From: Candidatus Competibacteraceae bacterium
GTDB taxonomy: Bacteria; Pseudomonadota; Gammaproteobacteria; Competibacterales; Competibacteraceae
Assembly (NCBI GenBank): GCA_003989085.1
Contig: RXIV01000004.1
Location: forward strand, 62,001-126,000
Direction of reading: 5' to 3'
DNA: 64,000 nucleotides
Shown: in pieces, positions 1 to 7,530 of the stretch
How positions within the stretch are numbered: the stretch's first letter is position 1
Layout of the letters: each line of letters opens with the position of its first letter
Notes under the pieces: model-generated
Told to the model about the DNA's origin: nothing
Seen by the model: only the letters and a program-made list of their open reading frames with translations
The model's database searches: none
Translations under genes and position numbers: made by a program

Positions 1-1
1 A

Positions 2-43
2 TTGCTCGGCGCATTACTGCTGTTTGTGTCGCGGGGGTTGTAA
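2..43 (+). CDS. C-terminal end of a membrane protein upstream of hyfE (partial)
   Basis: Thirteen codons ending in TAA are open from the window edge and read LLGALLLFVSRGL, a hydrophobic tail. The stop overlaps the ATG of the next gene (TAATG), so the two are translationally coupled. In hydrogenase-4-type clusters the gene before hyfE is often hyfC (a NuoH-like membrane subunit) or hyfD, so this is probably the end of one of those. Too little is present to choose. Confidence 0.5.
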   Translation: MLGALLLFVSRGL

Positions 44-708
44 TGCACGGTCTGGCGTTCGACATCGCTCACTTGTTGGCTGGCGGTATGGTGATCGTGA
101 GTTTTATGCTGTTGTACCAGGATCGGGTATACGCACTGCTGAAGGTATTCGCCCTGCACTCGCTGGTGTTAGCCTTGGCGGTTGGTTGGCAAGCGCATAT
201 CCAAAACGCGCCGCATTTATATGTGACGGCCGCCATTGCGCTGATCTTCAAGGCGATCATTATCCCAACCGCATTATACCGTATTGTCCGGCGACTGGGC
301 ATTCATCGCACTTTGGAAGTCGTGGGTGGAGTGGGCCGCGATATGCTGGCGGGTACCGGTTTGGTCGCGCTGGCAATTCTGGTCATGCTGCCGGTTACTG
401 CAACGGCTGATCCGCTGGCGAGAGAGGACTTGGCTTTTGCCTTAGCAGTCATTTTATTGGGTTTGCTATTGATGGTTGTGCGCCATAACGCGATCAGTTT
501 AGTCATTGGGTTTATGTCGCTGGAAAACGGCCTGGTGTTAGCTGCGGCTGGAGCCAGGGGAATGCCGCTGGCAGTAGAAATCAGCGTGGCGTTTTCAGTC
601 TTGATCGCGCTGATCGTGATCGGCGTTTTTCTGTTCCGGATTCGGGAACGTTTCGATAGTGTGGATATGCAGGCGATGGATACGTTTCGGGAGGAGCGGC
701 GGCGATGA
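43..708 (+). CDS. hyfE: Hydrogenase-4/Ehr-type membrane subunit E (HyfE-like)
   Basis: A 221-residue, almost entirely hydrophobic protein with about six to seven membrane segments and a charged C-terminal tail. Length and composition match HyfE, the NuoK-like subunit of hydrogenase-4-type complexes; the segment around residues 140-175, with a Glu in MSLENGLVLAAAG, resembles the NuoK glutamate helix. It overlaps the upstream gene (TAATG) and the downstream hyfF (ATGA), so it sits inside one operon. Its expected role is part of the proton or sodium-translocating membrane arm. Subfamily assignment rests on context and length. Confidence 0.8.
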   Translation: MHGLAFDIAHLLAGGMVIVSFMLLYQDRVYALLKVFALHSLVLALAVGWQAHIQNAPHLYVTAAIALIFKAIIIPTALYRIVRRLGIHRTLEVVGGVGRDMLAGTGLVALAILVMLPVTATADPLAREDLAFALAVILLGLLLMVVRHNAISLVIGFMSLENGLVLAAAGARGMPLAVEISVAFSVLIALIVIGVFLFRIRERFDSVDMQAMDTFREERRR

Positions 709-2153
709 CTCATCTGGGTTTTTTAGCAGTAGCAGCGCTGCTCGTGGTTCCGGCAAGTGCGGCGTTATTGCTGATTGGGCTGTCCAGCTATCGATTCGGC
801 GCTCGCTTGAATGTTGGCGCAGCGTTCATCAGCCTGTTAGCGGCGCTGAGTCTATTTTCAACCCGGCCTGAGGCCAATCTGTATCTACGGGTCGATGATT
901 TCAATGTCTATCTGATCGCGCTGAATAATCTGGTCAGTTTTACTACCAGCGTCTTTAGCGCCGGCTATATCGGTCATGAACTAGAGACCGGAAGATTAAC
1001 GCCAAAGTACCTACGTTTTTATCACGCCATGTATCAGGCGTTGATCTTTGCCATGAATCTGGCGTTATTGGCAAATAACATTGGATTATTATGGGTCGCC
1101 ATTGAGCTGGCGACTCTGATTACTGTGCTGATGGTGGGTATTTACCGGACTCAGGCTGCACTGGAAGCCGCTTGGAAGTATTTCATTCTTGGCAGTCTGG
1201 GGATTGCCTTGGCGCTGTTCGGGACGATTCTGGTCTATCTGGCGGCGCAGCCTGTCATGGGTCAAGGGCTGCCGGCCATGGCTTGGGATCAATTACTGGC
1301 GAATGCCGCCCGCTTCGAGCCTGCCTTGCTGAATCTGGCCTTCATTTTTCTGTTGCTGGGTTATGGCACCAAGGCCGGACTGGTTCCACTCCATGCCTGG
1401 TTGCCTGATGCGCATGCTGAAGGCCCGACGCCAATTTCAGCGGTATTATCTGGTTTGTTACTCAATGTTGCGCTTTATGCTGTGCTGCGGTTCAAGATGC
1501 TGATGAGCGCTAATCCTGCTGCACTAACGCCGGGGCCGCTGCTGGTTGGCGTGGGCGTGGTGTCGTTGCTGTTTGCGGCCTTGATGATTTACCGGCGCGG
1601 CGACATCAAACGGCTATTCGCTTATTCCTCGATTGAGCATATGGGCATTATTACTTTCGCTTTTGGCATGGGCGGACCACTTGCTAATTTTGCTGGATTG
1701 CTGCACATGACCATGCATAGTTTGACTAAATCAGCGATCTTTTTTACCGTCGGTCATATTTCCCAAGCGAAAGGCACCCAACGGATTTCGACGATTCGTG
1801 GCTTGACCGCAACGCATCCGGCGCTTGGTTGGGGATTGGTGACTGGAGTCATCGCTATTGTCGGGATGCCGCCATTTGGCGTGTTCATGAGTGAATTTTT
1901 GCTGGTCAGCTCGACTTTTGCCCGACAACCGTTATTGGCATTGCTGTTGGTGTTGGGATTACTGCTAGCGTTTGGCACGTTACTCTGGAGATTGCATGGG
2001 ATGGCCTTTGGCGAATCGCACGGCGCGAGTACCCAGGTTCATGCTAGTTTGCTGCCGATGCTGACTCATTTGGGGTTGGTGCTGATGGCGGGCATCTGGT
2101 TGCCAGGGCCGCTGGTTGCATGGTTTCAGCATGTCGCGGTGTTGCTGGGCTGA
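705..2153 (+). CDS. hyfF: Hydrogenase-4/Ehr-type antiporter-like subunit (HyfF-like)
   Basis: A 482-residue protein with about fourteen membrane segments from the NuoL/M/N and Mrp antiporter family. Visible hallmarks are a Glu in the fifth-helix region (LLWVAIELATL, around residue 132), the loop KAGLVPLHAWLPDAHAEG with its functional Lys (around 225-240), and the following PTPISAVLSG. These residues line the ion path in complex I. The start overlaps the hyfE stop by four bases. It is the ion-pumping subunit of the complex encoded here, slightly shorter than E. coli HyfF. Confidence 0.88.
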   Translation: MTHLGFLAVAALLVVPASAALLLIGLSSYRFGARLNVGAAFISLLAALSLFSTRPEANLYLRVDDFNVYLIALNNLVSFTTSVFSAGYIGHELETGRLTPKYLRFYHAMYQALIFAMNLALLANNIGLLWVAIELATLITVLMVGIYRTQAALEAAWKYFILGSLGIALALFGTILVYLAAQPVMGQGLPAMAWDQLLANAARFEPALLNLAFIFLLLGYGTKAGLVPLHAWLPDAHAEGPTPISAVLSGLLLNVALYAVLRFKMLMSANPAALTPGPLLVGVGVVSLLFAALMIYRRGDIKRLFAYSSIEHMGIITFAFGMGGPLANFAGLLHMTMHSLTKSAIFFTVGHISQAKGTQRISTIRGLTATHPALGWGLVTGVIAIVGMPPFGVFMSEFLLVSSTFARQPLLALLLVLGLLLAFGTLLWRLHGMAFGESHGASTQVHASLLPMLTHLGLVLMAGIWLPGPLVAWFQHVAVLLG

Positions 2154-2240
2154 AACGGTATGGCCCACAAAAATCATGGAAAGTATGGAAAAAATTAAAG
2201 CGGGAAGGGTGAATGGACAGGATTTTATTGGACTGAGGGC

Positions 2241-3767
2241 GTGATGATGAGTGCTGCTTCTTTGCGGACAATGCTGGATGATGGTCAACCAGTTACTAAA
2301 CATCACCCGTGGCCGCGAGTCATTGTGACCGCTGAACTCTGGAATGCCTTGCTTGACGGTTTGGCGAGTAGCGATTGGACGATGTTAGGGTTATGGGGTG
2401 AGATTGGGATGGCTCATCTGGCGCTGTATGAAGACTCCAGCGAAACCATAATTGTCGCCAGTTTATCGTGTCCGGATGGACGCTTCCCTTCAGTGGGGCG
2501 GATTCATTCGCCGGCGCAACGATTGGAACGGACTATGGCCGATCTGATTGGTTTGCAACCGATTGGTGCTCCTGATTATCGTCCGTGGCTGGATCATGGC
2601 TGCTGGCCGGTGCGGCATCCACTCGGTGCTGCAACTGCGCCAACGGGTATGCGGTCACCGTACCGGTTTCTGCCTGCTGAGGGTGAGAGTCTGCATCAAA
2701 TTCCAGTTGGGCCAGTTCATGCCGGGATTATTGAGCCCGGCCATTTTCGCTTTACCGCCAATGGCGAAACGGTGGTGCGACTCGAACAACGCCTTGGCTA
2801 TGTCCATAAGGGGATTGAAAGCCTGTTAAGTGGTGCAACCATTGATCAAGCGGCACGATGGCTTGGGCGAGTGTCTGGTGACAGCACGGTGGCCTATGCT
2901 CTGGCTTTTGTCCGGGCGGTTGAAGCAGCAACTAAAACTGTGGTTCCGGATCGTGCTCACTGGTTGCGGGCGCTGATGGCTGAACTGGAGCGACTGGCTA
3001 ATCATTGTGGCGATATAGGCGCAATTTGCAATGATGCTGCTTTTGCATTAATGCTGGCCCATTGTGCGGTATTGCGTGAGAAGATCTTACGCGCTAGCGC
3101 GGAGTGTTTTGGGCATCGTTTGTTAATGGATTGCATTGTTCCCGGTGGGGTGATTGCTGATCTGTCGGTGGATGGAGTGAAAACTGTCCGGGCACTGATG
3201 GCTGAACTTCGCCGTGACTTCCCACCATTGGTGGAGTTGTACGACAATACCGCTTCATTGCAAGACCGCACGGTCAATACCGGTTTTGTCCGTCCGGCGT
3301 TGATTAAGCAGTTCGGGTGTGGTGGAACGATTGGTCGAGCTGGAGGTCGCGCATTTGACGCCCGCCGCTGGCCTGGTTATCCCCCTTATGATCAATTGAC
3401 ATTTGAAACACCATTATTGACTGATAGCGATGTGAATGCGCGAGTTTGGCTGCGAATCCATGAAGTACAGCAAAGCCTGCATCTCATTGAACAGATTTTA
3501 CAGCAATTACCAATGGGGCCAGTGTATATGGAATTAAACCGCCCCGGCCAGATTTGTGAAGGCATGGCATTAATCGAAGGTTTTCGTGGCGACATTTTGG
3601 TCTGGCTGCGGCTGAATGCCGATAATACTGTCGCACGCTGTCATCCTCGCGATCCATCTTGGTTTCAGTGGCCGTTATTAGAGGCGGCAATTGAAAATAA
3701 TATCGTCGCTGATTTTCCGATCTGCAATAAATCGTTCAACGGCTCCTATTCGGGCCATGATCTGTAG
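2241..3767 (+). CDS. HyfG/NuoCD-like large subunit lacking NiFe ligands
   Basis: A 508-residue fusion of a NuoC-like N-terminal domain (about residues 25-130, with FPSVGRIHSPAQRLERTMAD) and a NuoD/hydrogenase large-subunit domain (about 150-508). True group 4 hydrogenases carry two Cys-x2-Cys motifs that bind nickel and iron. Here the first site reads GRVSGDSTVAYALAF (residues 209-223), with serine where cysteine is expected, and the C-terminus ends DFPICNKSFNGSYSGHDL with a single cysteine. The protein therefore resembles complex I NuoD or the Ehr proteins and probably does not make or use hydrogen. An 87-base gap separates it from hyfF; start taken as the first of two adjacent ATGs. Confidence 0.85.
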   Translation: MMMSAASLRTMLDDGQPVTKHHPWPRVIVTAELWNALLDGLASSDWTMLGLWGEIGMAHLALYEDSSETIIVASLSCPDGRFPSVGRIHSPAQRLERTMADLIGLQPIGAPDYRPWLDHGCWPVRHPLGAATAPTGMRSPYRFLPAEGESLHQIPVGPVHAGIIEPGHFRFTANGETVVRLEQRLGYVHKGIESLLSGATIDQAARWLGRVSGDSTVAYALAFVRAVEAATKTVVPDRAHWLRALMAELERLANHCGDIGAICNDAAFALMLAHCAVLREKILRASAECFGHRLLMDCIVPGGVIADLSVDGVKTVRALMAELRRDFPPLVELYDNTASLQDRTVNTGFVRPALIKQFGCGGTIGRAGGRAFDARRWPGYPPYDQLTFETPLLTDSDVNARVWLRIHEVQQSLHLIEQILQQLPMGPVYMELNRPGQICEGMALIEGFRGDILVWLRLNADNTVARCHPRDPSWFQWPLLEAAIENNIVADFPICNKSFNGSYSGHDL

Positions 3768-3778
3768 GCTACTTCATT

Positions 3779-4300
3779 ATGCGTAAGCTGTTATTGCAGA
3801 ATCTGTTGCAGTCGCCACTGACGATCCCGCCACCGCCACCGTCTGAGGCGGCGTTGACTGAGTTAGCAGCTAAGATTAATCGGGCCACCCAGCGCCGATT
3901 GGGTCGCAGTCTATCTATTCGTCAAGTGGATGCCGGTTCCTGCAATGGCTGTGAATTGGAAATCCATGCACTGAATAATGCTTTTTATGACTTGGAGCGG
4001 TTTGGCTTCCATATTGTTGCCTCTCCGCGTCATGCTGATGTCCTGTTGGTGACGGGTCCGGTTACGGTCAATATGAAAGAGGCGCTGGAACGTACTTATG
4101 CCGCTACGCCTGATCCGAAATGGGTCGTTGCGGTTGGTGATTGCGGGCGGGATGGTGGTGTTTTTGCCGGTAGTTATGCCTGTGTTGGCGGAATTTCCGC
4201 CGTTATTCCGGTCGATTTGCATATTCCCGGTTGCCCACCGACGCCCATGCAACTGCTGCAAGGATTGCTGGCGTTGTTGCAGGCGCAAGAATCACGATGA
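3779..4300 (+). CDS. HyfI/NuoB-like small subunit with [4Fe-4S] ligands
   Basis: A 173-residue soluble protein of the NuoB/hydrogenase small-subunit family. All four expected ligands of the proximal (N2-type) [4Fe-4S] cluster are visible: the CNGCE pair at about residues 55-58, the Cys in AVGDCGRDGG, and the Cys in HIPGCPPTP. It should pass electrons to the site formed with the large subunit encoded 11 bases upstream. The iron-sulfur site is intact while the NiFe site of its partner is not. It is the last gene of the operon; an IS element lies 50 bases downstream. Confidence 0.88.
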   Translation: MRKLLLQNLLQSPLTIPPPPPSEAALTELAAKINRATQRRLGRSLSIRQVDAGSCNGCELEIHALNNAFYDLERFGFHIVASPRHADVLLVTGPVTVNMKEALERTYAATPDPKWVVAVGDCGRDGGVFAGSYACVGGISAVIPVDLHIPGCPPTPMQLLQGLLALLQAQESR

Positions 4301-4366
4301 AGAACATAAAGAGACGCTCAGGTGCAGCGTTGGGTGGGGCTGAGCATTACCAGTTTGCGCGGAAAG

Positions 4367-4386
4367 CCTCGGCCTTTAGGCCGGGG
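4367..4386 (+). repeat. Left-end hairpin of the IS200/IS605 element
   Basis: Eight-base arms with a four-base loop form an imperfect palindrome just inside the left boundary. In this family TnpA recognises such single-stranded hairpins and cleaves near them. Confidence 0.75.
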
Positions 4387-4424
4387 AGGGATAGCGCGGA
4401 GTCCTGCGGACTCCATTGCAGCGG

Positions 4425-4841
4425 CTAAGTGGGAGTTGCCTGTTGCTCAATGTACTGGCGAATGATGCTGATCGGCGCACCTCCGCACGATGCTGCGAAG
4501 TAGGACGGCGACCACAGCACGCCTTTGTAGTAGAAACGGTTGGCGATGTCCGGCCTTTCCTTTCGCAGTACACGGCTAGACGCGCCTTTTAAGCTATTGA
4601 CCAGCGCCGATACCGGCACCTTCGGCGGATAGCTCACCCATAGATGCACGTGGTCGCGCTCGCCGTCCATCTCGACGAGTTGCGCCTCGAAGTCTCCGCA
4701 CACCTTGGCAAACAGTTCACGCAGGCGGTCGATAGCCTCCTTGTCGAATACTTTGCGGCGATACTTCGCCACAAAGACCAAATGAACGTGCATATTAAAA
4801 ACACAATGCCGTCCGCGCCTAATGTCGTTGTTTTCTTCCAT
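4425..4841 (-). CDS. tnpA: IS200/IS605 transposase TnpA (Y1, HUH)
   Basis: A 138-residue REP-type transposase. It shows the HUH metal motif (DHVHLWVSYPP, about residues 64-74) and a C-terminal catalytic tyrosine in ISIIRQYIEQQ. The N-terminal HCVFNMHVHLVFVAKYRR matches the family start. TnpA excises and inserts the element as single-stranded DNA. Its start faces tnpB across a 21-base gap, so both promoters must lie in or overlap these short leaders. The gene looks intact. Confidence 0.95.
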   Translation of the reverse strand: MEENNDIRRGRHCVFNMHVHLVFVAKYRRKVFDKEAIDRLRELFAKVCGDFEAQLVEMDGERDHVHLWVSYPPKVPVSALVNSLKGASSRVLRKERPDIANRFYYKGVLWSPSYFAASCGGAPISIIRQYIEQQATPT

Positions 4842-4862
4842 AGACCAAATATACTATGCGAC

Positions 4863-6071
4863 ATGCAACGCCTTCAAGCCTACCGATTCGAGCTAAAGCC
4901 CAACGGCGAACAGCAGCGCCTAATGCGCCGCTTCGCCGGATCGTGCAGGTTCGTCTACAACAAGGCACTGGCGATGCAGCAGGAACGGCACAAGGCAGGG
5001 GAAAAGAAGCTCGGCTATGCCAGCCTGTGCAAGTCGCTGACCGAATGGAAGGCTCAGGCAGAAACGCTTGGGCTCTCTGAAACACCAAGCCAACCCTTGC
5101 AGCAGTCGCTAAAGAATCTTGAGCGCGCCTACAAGAATTTCTGCGAGAAACGCGCCAATCTTCCCGTGTTCAAGAAGAAAGGCCAATCCGACCGCTTCCG
5201 CTACCCGCAGGGCATCAAAATCGACCAAGGCAACAGCCGCGTATACCTACCCAAGCTCGGCTGGATTCGCTACCGCAACAGCTGGGACGTGTTGGGTAAA
5301 GTCAAGAACGCTACCGTCAGCCAATCCTGCGGCAAGTGGTTGGTCTCCATCCAGACGGAGCGCGAGGTAGAGCCGCCTTTGCCGCATGGCGAAGCAGTCG
5401 GCATCGACATGGGAGTGGCCCGTTTTGTCACCTTGAGCGATAGCACCTCTATCGAACCGCTCAATCGCTTCAAGAAGCACCAGCAACGCCTTGCGCGGTA
5501 TCAGCGCCGCATGAGTCGCAAAGTCAAATTCAGCAACAACTGGAAGAAGGCGAAAGCCCGAGTCCAGCGCATGCACTCCCGCATCGCCAACGCCCGTAAA
5601 GACTTTCTGCACAAGGCTTCGTGCCAGATCAGCCAAAACCACGCCATGATCGCCATCGAAGATTTGCAGATTCGGAATATGTCCAAGTCGGCCAAGGGCA
5701 ACAGCGAGCAGCATGGCAAGCAAGTACAGCAGAAGTCGGGCCTGAACCGCGCCATTCTCGATCAAGGATGGGGCGAATTCCGGCGACAACTGGAATACAA
5801 GGCGGCATGGAACGGTGGCTTTGTCGTCGCTGTGCCGCCGCAATACACCAGCCAGACATGCCCGTGCTGCGGCCATGTGTCGAAAGACAACCGACAGACG
5901 CAAGCTCAGTTCGAGTGTGTCGACTGTGGTTTTGAAGAAAACGCCGATGTAGTCGGCGCTATCAATATCCTGGCGCGAGGGCATCGCGTTTTAGCCTGTG
6001 GAGAGCCGGTGCTGTCAGACCGCTCGATGAAGCAGGAACCCGCCGAAGCGACTCGGGCGCTTGCCGCCTGA
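4863..6071 (+). CDS. tnpB: TnpB, RNA-guided nuclease of the IS200/IS605 element
   Basis: A 402-residue OrfB/TnpB protein. Start chosen at MQRLQAYRFELKPNG, the usual family N-terminus; the frame is open further upstream but that part overlaps tnpA. RuvC-like residues are visible: Asp in GIDMGVARFVTL, Glu in IAIEDLQIRNMSKS, and the late Asp in ENADVVGAINILARG. The four-cysteine zinc finger CPCCGHVS...CVDCG lies between the last two. Known TnpB proteins are nucleases guided by an RNA from the element's right end and help keep the IS in place. All catalytic residues are present. Confidence 0.95.
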   Translation: MQRLQAYRFELKPNGEQQRLMRRFAGSCRFVYNKALAMQQERHKAGEKKLGYASLCKSLTEWKAQAETLGLSETPSQPLQQSLKNLERAYKNFCEKRANLPVFKKKGQSDRFRYPQGIKIDQGNSRVYLPKLGWIRYRNSWDVLGKVKNATVSQSCGKWLVSIQTEREVEPPLPHGEAVGIDMGVARFVTLSDSTSIEPLNRFKKHQQRLARYQRRMSRKVKFSNNWKKAKARVQRMHSRIANARKDFLHKASCQISQNHAMIAIEDLQIRNMSKSAKGNSEQHGKQVQQKSGLNRAILDQGWGEFRRQLEYKAAWNGGFVVAVPPQYTSQTCPCCGHVSKDNRQTQAQFECVDCGFEENADVVGAINILARGHRVLACGEPVLSDRSMKQEPAEATRALAA

Positions 6072-6114
6072 GCGCCGTAGGAATCGCCGTCCTTCAGGGC
6101 GGCGAGGATGTCAA
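6072..6114 (+). repeat. Right end of the IS200/IS605 element, hairpin and candidate omega-RNA 3' end
   Basis: The stretch after the tnpB stop folds as an eight-bp stem (6085-6104) and ends GAGGATGTCAA. In related elements the guide RNA for TnpB covers the end of tnpB plus this right end, with the guide copied from flanking DNA. By that analogy the guide here would read into 6115 onward, toward the tRNA promoter. The RNA itself is inferred. Confidence 0.5.
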
Positions 6115-6139
6115 TAAAAGGGAAATTGCTGCGGAGCGG

Positions 6140-6168
6140 TTGACACGAATCAGCAAGCCTTTTAAAAT
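6140..6168 (+). promoter_or_regulatory. Sigma-70 promoter of the tRNA-Ala/tRNA-Glu unit
   Basis: A perfect -35 box TTGACA (6140-6145), a 17-base spacer and a -10 box TAAAAT (6163-6168) lie 19 bases before tRNA-Ala. The right end of the IS element is 26 bases upstream, so the insertion left the promoter core intact but replaced the sequence upstream of it. Confidence 0.8.
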
Positions 6169-6187
6169 CGCATTTCCTTGAAGTTAT

Positions 6188-6263
6188 GGGGCCATAGCTC
6201 AGCTGGGAGAGCGCCTGCATGGCATGCAGGAGGTCGGCGGTTCGATCCCGCCTGGCTCCACCA
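6188..6263 (+). tRNA. tRNA-Ala (GGC)
   Basis: A 76-base cloverleaf. The acceptor arms are GGGGCCA and TGGCTCC, the D arm begins AGCTCAGCTGGGAGAGC, the anticodon stem CCTGC/GCAGG encloses loop ATGGCAT with anticodon GGC, and the T arm contains GGTTCGATCC. The 3' CCA is encoded. It reads GCC and GCT alanine codons. Confidence 0.97.
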
Positions 6264-6268
6264 CCATC

Positions 6269-6296
6269 AACCGTCGTCAGCGACGGTTTGTTTTTT
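6269..6296 (+). terminator. Rho-independent terminator between the two tRNAs
   Basis: A perfect 8-bp stem AACCGTCG/CGACGGTT with loop TCAG is followed by TG and six T residues. It lies 5 bases after the CCA end of tRNA-Ala, so tRNA-Glu would depend on readthrough or on its own promoter. Confidence 0.8.
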
Positions 6297-6306
6297 CCGC
6301 CTTGTT

Positions 6307-6379
6307 GTCCCCATCGTCTAGAGGCCGAGGACACCGCCCTTTCACGGCGGTAACAGGGGTTCGAATCCCCTTGGGGACG
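6307..6379 (+). tRNA. tRNA-Glu (TTC)
   Basis: Acceptor arms GTCCCCA and TGGGGAC are closed by discriminator G. The anticodon stem CCGCC/GGCGG encloses CTTTCAC with anticodon TTC, and the T arm is GGGTTCGAATCCC. CCA does not follow the discriminator directly (the sequence reads GCACCA), so the mature end would be added enzymatically. Confidence 0.95.
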
Positions 6380-6422
6380 CACCATTGAGATGACTGATGC
6401 TCGTGGAGCAAGTGTGGTGACC

Positions 6423-6872
6423 TCAGGTTAAGGGCAACCGTAGCGGGACCATGGTTGATTCTGCAAAGCCATGCTTTGAATAAAACCGTTGCGCGGAGTA
6501 GTTCCCTCGATCGGTCAGTAATGTGATGCGTCTGACCCCGTGGTTTTTTGCGAACCCGATTGCATAGTTCAACAACGCTGAGCCGATGCCGACGCCTCGG
6601 GCAGTTGGCGCAACGATCATGTCCTCGAGTATCGCGACCCGCTCGCCAATCGCTGTAGAGACTGTAAACAGTAGATTGACCATGGCAAGAATGCTGGGTC
6701 CATCGCGCACAACAAGAATGGCTCCAAGATCAGGATTGCTCATGATCATTGATAGCCCTTTACATTGAGCAGTCTCGTTCGGTTTGAATTCAATCTCTTG
6801 AGTGAACAGAACTGATAGCAGCTTGCTGAGTGCTGGGATGTCCGTTTCAGATGCGCATTCGAAAACTGGCAT
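6423..6872 (-). CDS. GNAT-family N-acetyltransferase
   Basis: A 149-residue protein starting MPVFECASETDIPALSKLL, chosen because GGAG lies about 8 bases upstream and the longer frame adds an unlikely leader. The acetyl-CoA site appears as VAPTARGVGIGSALLNYAI (the R/Q-x2-G-x-G/A motif), with a typical C-terminal NYSAQRFYSKHGFAES. The substrate cannot be told. It stands between tRNA-Glu and the truncated IS3 element. It is on the same strand as the integron cassettes but has no recognisable recombination site of its own. Confidence 0.85.
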   Translation of the reverse strand: MPVFECASETDIPALSKLLSVLFTQEIEFKPNETAQCKGLSMIMSNPDLGAILVVRDGPSILAMVNLLFTVSTAIGERVAILEDMIVAPTARGVGIGSALLNYAIGFAKNHGVRRITLLTDRGNYSAQRFYSKHGFAESTMVPLRLPLT

Positions 6873-6956
6873 AGGATTTCTCCGTTGGGCCGCTATGCGG
6901 CTACATATACTTATGTAGGTTTTTTGAATAATCATTCCAAGTTTTATAAAATAGGC

Positions 6957-7446
6957 TTAATCTTGTGGCGGGTCGTCGTTAGAGGCATAGTGGCTACCCC
7001 GATCCGAGTGGACGATCAACCCGGCCTTTGGCCGACGTTGTCCCACGGCCCTGATCAGAGCCTGCGTCACCAGGTCACGGGTGATTCGCTCCGACATCGA
7101 CCCGCCGACCGCCGCACGGGCGTACAAGTCCAAGACGACGGCCAGATACAGCCAGCCCGCACTCGTCCACAAGCAGGTGATATCGGACACCCACTTCGGG
7201 TGGGGTGCATCTTCATTCACGCTGTACCAACAGCCGCTTGAGGCGGGCACTCTCCGTCGCTTGTTCCGCCTGCACAGCACCCGCTCCGGTCTGTTGACCG
7301 TGACGCGCTAGCCCATTGTGGATCAAGCTGTCGCTAATCCCTAAGTCCCGGGCCACCGCCGCTACCCCATGGCCTGACAACACCCGTTTGACCGCCTGTT
7401 CTTTGAACTCCGGCGTATACCGTCGCCGGGGTGACGGGTCTTTCAT
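6957..7446 (-). pseudogene. IS3-family transposase remnant (orfA plus broken orfB)
   Basis: The orfA part (7213-7446) encodes about 77 residues with an HTH start, RRRYTPEFKEQAVKRVLSG. In another frame a fragment (6957-7280) shows part of the rve integrase core: WVSDITCLWT with the first Asp and LIVHSDRGSHYAS with the second. The region with the catalytic Glu is gone. Both a frame change and a large deletion are present, so no active transposase can be made. Confidence 0.85.
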
Positions 7447-7494
7447 GCTCTCTGAACACCTCCAAGAGCCTTGCCCTCATTAATGGGGTGTCCA
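6957..7494 (-). mobile_element. Truncated IS3-family insertion sequence
   Basis: The transposase-start end is preserved: on the minus strand it begins TGGACACCCCATTAATG (7494 inward). Most of orfB and the other end are missing. The left boundary is approximate, where homology to the DDE domain stops after HSDRGSHYAS. The element sits where the last integron cassette site should be completed, so it marks or created the end of the array. Confidence 0.75.
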
Positions 7495-7500
7495 TGGAAG

Positions 7501-7526
7501 CGTAGCAAGATCAGCTTCTTGTTAGC
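7501..7526 (-). repeat. Half attC site at the IS3 junction
   Basis: On the minus strand CGCTAAC (7520-7526) follows the acyltransferase gene, then an arm AAGAAGCTGATC...GCTTC begins, but the IS3 end starts at 7494 before the second 7-mer. This looks like an attC whose distal half was removed by the insertion. Confidence 0.45.
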
Positions 7527-7530
7527 GGAT

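Larger units (their letters stand above)
4351..6114 (+). mobile_element. IS200/IS605-family insertion sequence, complete
   Basis: The element has divergent tnpA (minus) and tnpB (plus) and subterminal imperfect hairpins at both ends. The left hairpin has arms 4367-4374 and 4379-4386 with loop TTTA; the right has arms 6085-6092 and 6097-6104 with loop TTCA. There are no terminal inverted repeats or target duplication, as is normal for this family. The left end follows TTAC (4347-4350), a usual target, and the right end is GATGTCAA. It lies 50 bases after the HyfI-like gene and 26 bases before the tRNA promoter, damaging neither. Confidence 0.88.

Noticed and set aside
2241..3767. Calling the large subunit a hydrogenase
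   Set aside because: The nickel-iron cysteine motifs are missing, so the activity cannot be supported.
4644..4862. N-terminal extension of TnpB by 73 residues
   Set aside because: The extra part overlaps tnpA antisense and does not resemble any TnpB start; the family start at 4863 fits.
6886..6892. GTTGGGC near the GNAT gene at 6423 as an attC box
   Set aside because: No second box or paired arms are nearby, so the gene cannot be called a cassette on this evidence.
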